From a virus: a stretch of 21,410 nucleotides of DNA. Within the stretch, counting starts at the first letter, position 1. Each line of letters begins with the position of its first letter. Of this stretch, positions 17,490 to 21,410 are shown piece after piece. The position numbers and the translations under genes are program-made. The notes beneath the pieces were generated by a model, which was not told where the DNA came from, made no database searches, and worked only from the letters and a program-made list of their open reading frames with translations. Location: the IMG/VR virus record IMGVR_UViG_3300017725_000095, positions 1 through 21,410 of that record; one strand, given 5' to 3'.

Positions 17490-18302
17490 TCAAATAACTC
17501 GCATTTTTTCGTGACCCACACGAATACGAGGATCACACCAAATCTCATAACCAGCTTCGATAGCATCTAAACAGAATGAGACATCCTCTCCACACATATC
17601 TTGAACAGCTCCTGATTCAAACACCTGCATCTTCGGTGCAAACCATGGATATGTCATCTTCTTATCCTCAAACACACCCTTCTTAATCATCACCCATCCG
17701 AAACCTGTGTAATCTACAGTGAAAGGCTTCTTACGATTCTGAATCGAGTCTACCATCTCATGATTCATCACACCACCGTTGTTACGGAAGTCATCCTCTT
17801 CTAACCAATGTGCAACTGAGGTAGTCTTCCCGTCTTCTGTGGAATACCAACCAGCAGAGATCGGATGATCTTCTCCTTCAATCTCATTACCTTCTTCATC
17901 AATTGCAGAAGCTGGTAGTGCTACATCACACAATTGCCAAAACTTCTCTGTATTGAATACAATGTCACTATCAATCCACAACTGATAGTCATAGTTCAAC
18001 TTACCATCCCAGGGAATCTGATCTGGTCCACGAAGTACATTGGCACCCAAACACTTACAACGTGCAAAGTTTACCATACTACTATAGTCTTGACTGATCT
18101 GAATGGACATACCATTCTGTACCATATCAAAACATAATTGTACGAAGTTCTTCATAAACGTATATGAACATCCTCTTCCAGGTAGACAGAATACAATTGT
18201 CTTACCTCTCATCCGAGCCTTGATATCATCAATATCCCACTCAGGTGCTTTTGTCCTTAGAGTTTTGGGCTTTGCTGCCTTCACCGTAAATCCTTTAGCC
18301 AT
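17490..18302 (-). CDS. GT-A-type glycosyltransferase-like protein, 270 aa
   Basis: The product has features expected of a GT-A nucleotide-sugar glycosyltransferase. KTIVFCLPGRGCSYTFMKNF (about residues 34-53) opens a Rossmann-like half. LWIDSDIVF (108-116) carries a DxD motif (D111-S-D113) that would hold the metal and sugar nucleotide. GFGWVMIKKGVFE (200-212), GEDVSFC (238-244) and VGHEK (262-266) fit the acceptor-side half, where an acidic residue and a terminal His are common in such enzymes. Residues 135-146 are an acidic loop. There is no membrane segment, so it should act in the cytoplasm. A near-consensus sigma70-type promoter lies 24 nt upstream, with a weak ribosome site. Its substrate could be a glycan, a virion protein or DNA; the sequence does not say. 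The GT-A fold call is from motifs only. Confidence 0.75.
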   Translation of the reverse strand: MAKGFTVKAAKPKTLRTKAPEWDIDDIKARMRGKTIVFCLPGRGCSYTFMKNFVQLCFDMVQNGMSIQISQDYSSMVNFARCKCLGANVLRGPDQIPWDGKLNYDYQLWIDSDIVFNTEKFWQLCDVALPASAIDEEGNEIEGEDHPISAGWYSTEDGKTTSVAHWLEEDDFRNNGGVMNHEMVDSIQNRKKPFTVDYTGFGWVMIKKGVFEDKKMTYPWFAPKMQVFESGAVQDMCGEDVSFCLDAIEAGYEIWCDPRIRVGHEKMRVI

Positions 18303-18325
18303 AAGTCTTAGTAACTACACTTCAA

Positions 18326-18354
18326 ATTATATCAGAGTATCTAGGGAGAGTCAA
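18326..18354 (-). promoter_or_regulatory. Sigma70-type promoter for the glycosyltransferase unit
   Basis: On the minus strand, -35 TTGACT (18354-18349) and -10 TATAAT (18331-18326) are separated by exactly 17 nt. Initiation near 18319 would give a leader of about 17 nt. The TGA stop of the upstream 67-aa gene lies inside the -35 box. This is the host-type promoter expected for early phage transcription, unlike the late-type motifs of the structural genes. Confidence 0.8.
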
Positions 18355-18554
18355 TAGGAGCTTTCCTCTTCCTCTGGTATTGTTTTCACTACCTCATATG
18401 AGAGGTCCTCCTCTTCATACTCAGTTTTCATCAGTCCTACCATTGCTTTCAATGATGTCCAAGTATGGTCGAAGTTTTCTTCACTTATCATCGGAACTAC
18501 ACACTTGTCTCTCAAGTATATGTGATAATAATTTTCAGGGGTAAAATTTTTCAT
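18351..18554 (-). CDS. Conserved cyanophage-type hypothetical protein, 67 aa
   Basis: The product begins MKNFTPENYYHIYLRDKCVV and contains LKAMVGLMKTEYEEEDLSYE (about residues 36-55), an arrangement I recall from small cyanophage proteins of unknown function. It is acidic, with an EEEESSY end. A TTG codon at 18557 extends the frame by one residue, but GGAGG (18562-18558) directly abuts it and would leave no spacer. The ATG at 18554 with a 3-nt spacer is therefore preferred, although that spacer is also short. No membrane segment or catalytic motif is visible. Its stop overlaps the -35 box of the next promoter, so it need not be in the same transcript as the glycosyltransferase. Confidence 0.8.
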   Translation of the reverse strand: MKNFTPENYYHIYLRDKCVVPMISEENFDHTWTSLKAMVGLMKTEYEEEDLSYEVVKTIPEEEESSY

Positions 18555-18590
18555 CAACCTCCAATAGGGTTTCGTTTTTATATATGGGAA

Positions 18591-18631
18591 CCCCCTATAT
18601 GCTGGGCATAGCTGGGAAAAAAAATAGGGGG
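18591..18631. repeat. Long inverted repeat CCCCCTAT/ATAGGGGG with nested hairpin
   Basis: Arms at 18591-18598 and 18624-18631 are perfectly complementary over 8 bp. The 25-nt interval holds a second small hairpin (TATGC-TGG-GCATA region), two GCTGGG copies and an A8 run. It lies in the leader of the 67-aa gene on the minus strand. There is no T-run after the outer stem, so it is not a standard terminator; a leader structure is possible. Confidence 0.5.
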
Positions 18632-18696
18632 AATTATTTCGAAAGAGGGTATATACTTTTGTAGGTTAGGGTTAGGTACTTTTTTAGAACGGGGGG

Positions 18697-18729
18697 GGTC
18701 GGATCGGCTTTATACCCGCTACGCCGACC
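18697..18729. repeat. GC-rich inverted repeat beside a G8 run
   Basis: GGTCGG (18697-18702) and CCGACC (18724-18729) can pair around a 21-nt loop. The stem begins within a G8 run (18691-18698) and is followed by two direct copies of ACCGACGA (18727-18734 and 18743-18750). The GC content is well above that of the surroundings. I see no convincing gene in 18555-18801. Confidence 0.45.
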
Positions 18730-18801
18730 GACGATATCATAAACCGACGAATAATAACGTGTCGATTCACAACATCATCATAACGCATATATCACTGTCT
18801 G

Positions 18802-18972
18802 TCAACTCACCCCAAGAGACTGATATACATCTTCTCGTGTCTCTAAGTATTCATCAAGTTGTTCAGTAGTAGTGAAGTATTCCAACAACATTTGATATTC
18901 ATCTCTATAATCAATCACTTTCATATCGATGAGATTGTAGAGTGCTTGGGAGAATGCTTCGGTGTGAATCAA
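18802..18972 (-). CDS. Small hypothetical protein, about 56 aa, non-ATG or internal start
   Basis: The open frame reads IHTEAFSQALYNLIDMKVID (about residues 2-21), then YQMLLEYFTTTEQLDEYLET (about 25-44), and ends at TGA 18804-18802. It looks helical and acidic, like other small cyanophage proteins. An in-frame TAA lies two codons before TTG 18972, so the longest form starts at that TTG (56 aa). The only ATG, at 18924, gives 40 aa and would discard a well-formed N-terminal part. The upstream leader is 86% identical by my count to that of the 114-aa gene. When the two are aligned, the ATG of that gene falls opposite ATT (18969-18967) here. The original start may thus have been lost. Function unknown. 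Confidence 0.6.
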   Translation of the reverse strand: MIHTEAFSQALYNLIDMKVIDYRDEYQMLLEYFTTTEQLDEYLETREDVYQSLGVS

Positions 18973-19021
18973 GTTGGTTTAAAGTGTCTTACATCTATAG
19001 AGCACTTTGCAGGTGAGTAAC
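18973..19021 (-). promoter_or_regulatory. Conserved leader element, copy A
   Basis: This 49-nt element begins GTTACTCACCTGCAAAGTGC on the minus strand and lies immediately before the 56-aa gene. It matches copy C at 42 of 49 positions without gaps, including CTATAG and TGTAAGACACTT. It lies just downstream of a terminator. Confidence 0.65.
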
Positions 19022-19037
19022 AATAATATACTGCAAT

Positions 19038-19068
19038 AAAAAAGGGAAAGGACACCACTCCTCTCCCT
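19038..19068 (-). terminator. Rho-independent terminator
   Basis: On the minus strand AGGGAGAGGA pairs with TCCTTTCCCT over 10 bp (one G-U pair) around a 6-nt loop, followed by TTTTTT (19043-19038). It would end the transcript carrying the 58-, 41- and 38-aa genes and separates them from the next leader element. Confidence 0.88.
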
Positions 19069-19159
19069 CAGTTTGTAACACACACCGGGTCTGAGTTTAT
19101 AGACCTCACCCGTGGTCTGTTTGTAATACTTAGTAAGTGTTCTTAAGTGTATGTAACTG

Positions 19160-19179
19160 AAGGGGGATTAGACCCCCTT
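19160..19179. repeat. Perfect hairpin AAGGGGG/CCCCCTT
   Basis: The arms 19160-19166 and 19173-19179 form a 7-bp, mostly G-C stem with a 6-nt loop. It lies in the 132-nt gene-free stretch between the 38-aa stop and the terminator. No T-run follows on either strand. It could protect the 3' end or belong to a short RNA. Confidence 0.55.
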
Positions 19180-19200
19180 ACAGACTCTTATAGGTGTGTC

Positions 19201-19317
19201 TTAGAAGGTAATCTCCTCAGGGTTGGAAGTGTCATTCTGAATAACATCGAGGATCTGAAGGATTTCATCACCGTTGTTACCTTGAGCCAACAATCCGAGT
19301 GCAAGTTCGAGAGTCAT
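19201..19317 (-). CDS. Small hypothetical protein, 38 aa
   Basis: The frame runs from ATG 19317 to TAA 19203-19201. The product begins MTLELALGLLAQGNNGDEIL and continues with ILDVIQND. Such short LLAQGNNGDEIL-type proteins are familiar to me from marine picocyanobacterial phages and their hosts, without a function. It should form one amphipathic helix, a turn at GNNGD and a second helix. No clear ribosome site precedes it; the upstream sequence is pyrimidine-rich (CTTTCTTCTTT). It is the last gene before the 19038-19068 terminator. The opposite strand also has an open frame over this region, but its product lacks a familiar pattern. Confidence 0.65.
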   Translation of the reverse strand: MTLELALGLLAQGNNGDEILQILDVIQNDTSNPEEITF

Positions 19318-19388
19318 AATAAAGAAGAAAGTGTTAGATAGGGGAGGTTTGGTCTAGGTCTTACGCTGAATACTGTGCTGCCTAGTTG

Positions 19389-19514
19389 TTACTTAGTGTT
19401 GGTCAGTAAAGAATGCTTAGGACCTTTCTTTGTCTTGAGAACTGTTACCTTTGGTTTCACTCCTGATTGTTGTAGTTCATCGATGATGTTGATCAGGTTA
19501 GTATAACTGGTCAT
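19389..19514 (-). CDS. Small basic hypothetical protein, 41 aa
   Basis: The frame runs from ATG 19514 to TAA 19391-19389. The product starts MTSYTNLINIIDELQQSGVK and ends in a Lys-rich part (VLKTKKGPKHSLLTNTK). An acidic or neutral helix followed by a basic tail is all that can be said. No good ribosome site is visible (TTACCTACC before the ATG). It sits 25 nt downstream of the 58-aa gene and 71 nt before the 38-aa gene, all on the same strand. Support comes from position and from a plausible amino-acid composition only. Confidence 0.5.
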   Translation of the reverse strand: MTSYTNLINIIDELQQSGVKPKVTVLKTKKGPKHSLLTNTK

Positions 19515-19539
19515 GGTAGGTAATGTCAATTAGTGGTGA

Positions 19540-19716
19540 TCAGTTGTTTTCTAGTAGGTCTTCAATCACTGTGAATACATCATCAGTGATTGTGATTCCT
19601 TGTGATTCACAATAGTCAAGACACATTTCCAGATCAGGTGTCATCTCTAGGACGAAACTGTAAAGGTCTGAGAAGACTGATTCTGTGAGGATGGTTTGAG
19701 TGTTGTTCATATCCAT
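19540..19716 (-). CDS. Small acidic hypothetical protein, 58 aa
   Basis: The frame runs from ATG 19716 to TGA 19542-19540. An ATG two codons later (19710) is an alternative start. The product begins MDMNNTQTILTESVFSDLYS and is acidic throughout, with LEMTPDLEMCLDYCESQG (about residues 24-41) holding its two Cys, and a helical end FTVIEDLLENN. The start directly follows copy B of the conserved leader element, which favours the first ATG. There is no recognisable family. It is the first gene after the 334-nt gene-free stretch. Confidence 0.6.
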   Translation of the reverse strand: MDMNNTQTILTESVFSDLYSFVLEMTPDLEMCLDYCESQGITITDDVFTVIEDLLENN

Positions 19717-19739
19717 GGGGCAGTTTGGAGGTGAGTAAC
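19717..19739 (-). promoter_or_regulatory. Conserved leader element, copy B (short)
   Basis: On the minus strand GTTACTCACCTCC then AAACTGCCCC abuts the ATG of the 58-aa gene. It matches the first 23 nt of copy C at 21 positions but lacks the CTATAG and TGTAAGACACTT half. The segment TCACCTCC equals part of the 16S rRNA anti-Shine-Dalgarno tail. Confidence 0.6.
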
Positions 19740-19840
19740 ATTAATACCTAAGAGACTGTTACAGATAAGGGATCCTGATTTGACAGGATTGGGGGGTTGA
19801 CATGTTCTCGAAGTCCTGATAGACTACGGCCTAAGATGAC

Positions 19841-19886
19841 AATAAGATCAGACCTTTATCAGATATAAGTCATAATAAGATCAGAC
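19841..19886. repeat. Two direct repeats AATAAGATCAGAC
   Basis: Exact 13-nt copies lie at 19841-19853 and 19874-19886, 33 nt apart (about three helical turns), beside the DnaA-box-like cluster. They could be iterons or protein-binding sites, or a chance duplication. Confidence 0.6.
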
Positions 19887-19888
19887 GT

Positions 19889-19975
19889 TTCTCCACAGGT
19901 TTATAACACATAACAACACATAATATCAGGGTTTATCCACACTTTCCTTCACTTATTCCACACCCTTGTGGAAAA
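19889..19975. promoter_or_regulatory. Cluster of four DnaA-box-like 9-mers
   Basis: TTATCCACA (19933-19941) matches the bacterial DnaA box exactly. TTCTCCACA (19889-19897) has one mismatch and TATTCCACA (19954-19962) has two. On the minus strand TTTTCCACA (19975-19967) has one, and is the form I recall as preferred in cyanobacteria. The last two boxes form a perfect hairpin TTCCACA-CCCT-TGTGGAA (19956-19973), so that pair may be a structure rather than binding sites. Confidence 0.45.
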
Positions 19976-19999
19976 CAATAAAACACGCATATATGTTTT

Positions 20000-20033
20000 T
20001 AAATACCTTTTTTAATATAAAACATGGTATTTA
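20000..20033. repeat. AT-rich inverted repeat TAAATACC/GGTATTTA
   Basis: Perfect 8-bp arms at 20000-20007 and 20026-20033 flank an 18-nt A/T-rich interval within the tract between the DnaA-box-like cluster and the 93-aa gene. The minus strand also has CTAAATA at 20034-20028, but no gene starts at the expected distance. Confidence 0.55.
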
Positions 20034-20050
20034 GTATGGTTTTCTAGGGG

Positions 20051-20332
20051 TTAATTCCATCCCGTACTCTCATCAGGTTCAGGTAAATCATCCTCACTAG
20101 TATCATCTAGGAGTTCAGGGTAAGAGTCTTTTACCTCATCAATCAGTTCATTTACAGAATACTTATCAAGGTTATCATTGATAGTATCATATACAAATGT
20201 TTCCATAGTTTTGAAATCCATACTATCAATCAGTTCTTTAATGTATTGATCTTGTAGTTCATCTCTGTCGATGATGTTGTCCTTAGTTGTGTTGTTCATA
20301 ATGTCTTTCATTTGTGAGATTGTTGGAGTCAT
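20051..20332 (-). CDS. Acidic hypothetical protein, 93 aa
   Basis: The product begins MTPTISQMKDIMNNTTKDNI and is strongly acidic and helical. IIDRDELQDQYIKELIDSMD (about residues 20-39) and YSVNELIDEVKDSYPELLDD (about 58-77) suggest two helical segments, followed by a disordered acidic tail ending PEPDESTGWN. There are no Cys residues and no membrane segment. Its ATG overlaps the stop of the upstream 39-aa gene (ATGA), which suggests translational coupling. The acidic, small profile is common among phage early inhibitor proteins, but no specific role can be read here. No recognised family. Confidence 0.8.
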   Translation of the reverse strand: MTPTISQMKDIMNNTTKDNIIDRDELQDQYIKELIDSMDFKTMETFVYDTINDNLDKYSVNELIDEVKDSYPELLDDTSEDDLPEPDESTGWN

Positions 20333-20448
20333 GATTTAGGGTCAATAAAGTTAGCTAGTCCGTATAAGAAAGATGATATGAATCGTCTTAATCCTGTCCA
20401 CTTAGATAAACAATAGAATGTGATTATCCATAAGAGTAAACTACACAT
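20329..20448 (-). CDS. Small hydrophobic protein, 39 aa
   Basis: The frame runs from ATG 20448 to TGA 20331-20329. The product begins MCSLLLWIITFYCLSKWTGL and continues RRFISSFLYGLANFIDPKS. Residues 3-14 are hydrophobic, followed by basic residues, so a single membrane-associated helix is likely. Its ATG overlaps the TAA of the 44-aa gene (TAATG) and its stop overlaps the ATG of the 93-aa gene (ATGA). Stop-start overlaps on both sides are the strongest evidence that it is a real gene. No family is recognised. Confidence 0.65.
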   Translation of the reverse strand: MCSLLLWIITFYCLSKWTGLRRFISSFLYGLANFIDPKS

Positions 20449-20582
20449 TAGAACCTTAATCGGATAGAGTTTTCAGGTTGAATAAAGTCTGATGCTGATT
20501 GTAGTGAATCAGAGGTGAATTGTCTTGCCTCATTACTATTCCAAAGAAGTGCTCCGATGATAACCAATAGAATGAATTTCAT
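20448..20582 (-). CDS. Small signal-anchor protein, 44 aa
   Basis: The product begins MKFILLVIIGALLWNSNEAR and continues QFTSDSLQSASDFIQPENS. Residues 2-14 form a hydrophobic segment after a single Lys, as in a signal peptide or N-terminal membrane anchor, with the remainder outside the membrane. The frame could extend upstream to an ATG at 20705 (85 aa), but that would overlap the end of the 114-aa gene by 68 nt, and the internal ATG at 20582 gives the signal-like start, so I prefer the short form. No clear ribosome site precedes it. The pattern is familiar from small cyanophage proteins without known function. It ends in a TAATG overlap with the next gene. Confidence 0.65.
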   Translation of the reverse strand: MKFILLVIIGALLWNSNEARQFTSDSLQSASDFIQPENSIRLRF

Positions 20583-20637
20583 GTGGATTGTGATTAGATT
20601 GGATTTAGAACGAGACTTAGTTAGAGTGTTCAATATA

Positions 20638-20982
20638 TCAGGCGAAGAGATAACCGGATTTGAAATCATCAGTCTGATAGATATTCTTTCCGTTAATACA
20701 TCCAACGAACTTTCTTACATACCAGAGGAAATCCTTCTGAAAGACTCCTTCTCCACTGATACAAAATTCATCACAAAGTGCGTTGAGTCTAGACTTTGTT
20801 GTAACTGATTGCCAACCACCATCAAAGATTGACATAGTAGTATCATCAACAACTGCAATTTTGTTACCGTGAAGATATACAATAGAGAGATCATCTCCCA
20901 CATATTGTACTTCAGTATTACCAGACTTCCAAGACTTATTGTCTTTGATTGCCTGACACATTTGGGATTCGATCTTTCTCAT
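20638..20982 (-). CDS. Conserved cyanophage hypothetical protein, 114 aa
   Basis: The product begins MRKIESQMCQAIKDNKSWKS and has the sequence IVYLHGNKIAVVDDT (about residues 34-48), then FDGGWQSVTTKSRLNALCDE (about 53-72) and GVFQKDFLWYV (about 79-89). I recall this arrangement (KIES start, YLHGNKIA, GGWQS-TTKSRLNA) from a widespread small protein of marine cyanophages, always unassigned. It looks like a compact beta-rich fold followed by helices; there is no membrane segment. The start at 20982 follows copy C of the conserved leader element. The stop lies 55 nt before the 44-aa gene. The function is unknown. Confidence 0.85.
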   Translation of the reverse strand: MRKIESQMCQAIKDNKSWKSGNTEVQYVGDDLSIVYLHGNKIAVVDDTTMSIFDGGWQSVTTKSRLNALCDEFCISGEGVFQKDFLWYVRKFVGCINGKNIYQTDDFKSGYLFA

Positions 20983-20985
20983 GGT

Positions 20986-21034
20986 GTTGGTTGGAAGTGT
21001 CTTACACCTATAGGGCAGTTTAGAGGTGAGTAAC
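20986..21034 (-). promoter_or_regulatory. Conserved leader element, copy C
   Basis: The 49-nt minus-strand element reads GTTACTCACCTCTAAACTGC followed by CCTATAGGTGTAAGACACTT and CCAACCAAC, ending 3 nt before the ATG of the 114-aa gene. It matches copy A at 42 of 49 positions and contains the 23-nt copy B pattern. CACCT and AGGTG within it could pair, but copy A breaks that pairing. Confidence 0.65.
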
Positions 21035-21051
21035 TTTAATTCATTGATGAT

Positions 21052-21183
21052 TCATCTTGTTTGTTGAATTGTTGAGTCATAATATTTCATCATTTTAGTG
21101 TCACGTTCTGATAGGAATAACATGTAGCATGTAAGACCTATGAACACAAAGATCATACCTAGAAAATACTGAGTAAAGTTCAT
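21052..21183 (-). CDS. Small membrane protein, 43 aa
   Basis: The frame runs from ATG 21183 to TGA 21054-21052. The product begins MNFTQYFLGMIFVFIGLTCY and continues MLFLSERDTKMMKYYDS. Residues 6-24 form a clear hydrophobic transmembrane segment, followed by a charged tail that includes RDTKMMKYY. The ATG overlaps the stop of the upstream gene (ATGA), consistent with translational coupling. The next element downstream is leader copy C. No family is recognised; a one-pass inner-membrane protein is likely. Confidence 0.7.
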   Translation of the reverse strand: MNFTQYFLGMIFVFIGLTCYMLFLSERDTKMMKYYDSTIQQTR

Positions 21184-21410
21184 TTTGTTTCTGTGGTGTC
21201 ATAATAACGTATAGTTGAATGAAACTTATCGATTGGATCTTCCTTCATACCTAATACTTGCTCTATCCTATCTTTCACTACTAACATATCTTCTTCCTTA
21301 TTAATTGTAATCATCTTTACTATCCTTTTCAATTCTTCTGTATTGAACTTAACATAGTGTTGGTCAATATGTTGATTGTAAATGTCACTCATTAGAATAC
21401 ATTGGTCCAT
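21180..21410 (-). CDS. Hypothetical protein, up to 76 aa or longer, at window edge
   Basis: The frame is open to the right edge, where an ATG occupies the last three bases, so the true start may be that ATG, an upstream one outside the window, or the ATG at 21392. I lean to 21392 because MSDIYNQHIDQHYVKFNTEE is a natural-looking N-terminus, giving 70 aa. The product is charged and helical: TEELKRIVKMITINKEEDML (about residues 24-43 of the long form) and VVKDRIEQVLGMKEDPIDKF (about 44-63). No Cys-rich or membrane part is present in the short form. It ends in an ATGA overlap with the 43-aa membrane protein gene. Function unknown. Confidence 0.75.
   Translation of the reverse strand: MDQCILMSDIYNQHIDQHYVKFNTEELKRIVKMITINKEEDMLVVKDRIEQVLGMKEDPIDKFHSTIRYYDTTETK

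Larger units (their letters stand above)
19717..20050. other. Gene-free stretch with origin-like elements
   Basis: I see no credible coding frame in these 334 nt. From right to left it holds an AT-rich tract (15 G/C in 19971-20040), an inverted repeat, a DnaA-box-like cluster (19889-19975), two 13-nt direct repeats, a 6-bp hairpin ATCCTG/CAGGAT (19772-19789) and leader copy B. All neighbouring genes point the same way, so it is a long spacer within one transcription direction. Confidence 0.55.

Noticed and set aside
18663-18676. Telomere-like GGTTAGGGTTAGG
   Set aside because: Fewer than three repeat units in a phage genome; most likely chance within an unusual intergenic patch.
18684-18788. 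34-codon minus-strand ORF (begins MRYDDVVNRHVII)
   Set aside because: Its end is read from the G8 run (PPP), it has no good ribosome site and no familiar pattern; probably intergenic.
19147-19341. Plus-strand 64-codon ORF
   Set aside because: It crosses the GC hairpin and is antisense to the 38-aa gene, whose product has the more familiar pattern; it would be the only plus-strand gene in the window.
19728-19737. GGAGGTGAGT on the plus strand as a ribosome site
   Set aside because: No plus-strand frame of useful length starts after any of the three copies; the minus-strand leader interpretation fits the adjacent genes.
20028-20034. CTAAATA on the minus strand as a late promoter
   Set aside because: No gene starts at the usual 20-26 nt; the next start is over 300 nt away. 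It is also part of an AT-rich inverted repeat. A similar CTAAATAT at 233-240 lies in fibre coding sequence.
1-21410. tRNA genes, CRISPR arrays, insertion sequences, integrase or attachment sites
   Set aside because: I saw no cloverleaf with a T-loop signature, no regularly spaced repeats, and no transposase or integrase motifs on either strand. tRNA detection by eye is limited.

Overview
The window looks like part of a T4-like marine cyanophage (cyanomyovirus) genome, or a close metagenomic relative. All supported genes lie on the minus strand, so transcription runs from high to low coordinates. The main evidence is a recognisable gp25 - gp6 baseplate pair, followed by a giant YHYH-type virion protein and a fibre-like protein whose N-terminus is familiar from cyanomyovirus structural genes. 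Further support comes from a glycosyltransferase, several small proteins that look like conserved cyanophage hypotheticals, and T4-late-like promoter motifs. No search was run; family assignments come from reading the sequence and from memory.

Layout in transcription order (right to left):
(1) 21410-18802 is a run of very small genes (about 38-114 codons). Many sit below usual gene-calling cut-offs. Three encode short proteins with a hydrophobic segment, and three genes follow copies of a conserved leader element. A 334-nt gene-free stretch (19717-20050) carries a cluster of DnaA-box-like 9-mers next to an AT-rich, inverted-repeat-rich tract. A strong terminator lies at 19038-19068.
(2) 18801-18555 is a short structured intergenic region with G8 and A8 runs, followed by a 67-aa gene.
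(3) 18354-17301 appears to be a self-contained transcription unit. A near-consensus sigma70-type promoter (TTGACT-17-TATAAT) precedes a GT-A-type glycosyltransferase and a 48-aa highly basic protein, and a UUCG-loop terminator closes it.
(4) 17296-1 is the virion structural block: a 235-aa conserved hypothetical, a hidden overlapping 52-aa ORF, gp25, gp6, a 4008-aa giant protein and a fibre-like protein that runs off the left edge. T4-late-type motifs precede the 235-aa gene, gp25 and the fibre gene. In the last two, the upstream gene's TAA stop lies inside the CTAAATA motif.

How the genes work together: gp25 and gp6 form the inner baseplate wedge. The giant protein follows gp6 with a 6-nt gap and is inferred to be a peripheral baseplate or fibre-arm component built from repeated beta-type modules. 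The fibre-like protein is the likely distal element. The glycosyltransferase could modify a glycan or virion component, but its substrate cannot be read from the sequence. The right-hand small genes resemble the hypervariable small-gene zones of cyanophages.

The observations most worth a second look are the DnaA-box-like cluster, the three-copy leader family, the stop-codon/late-promoter overlaps, and the repeat architecture of the giant protein.
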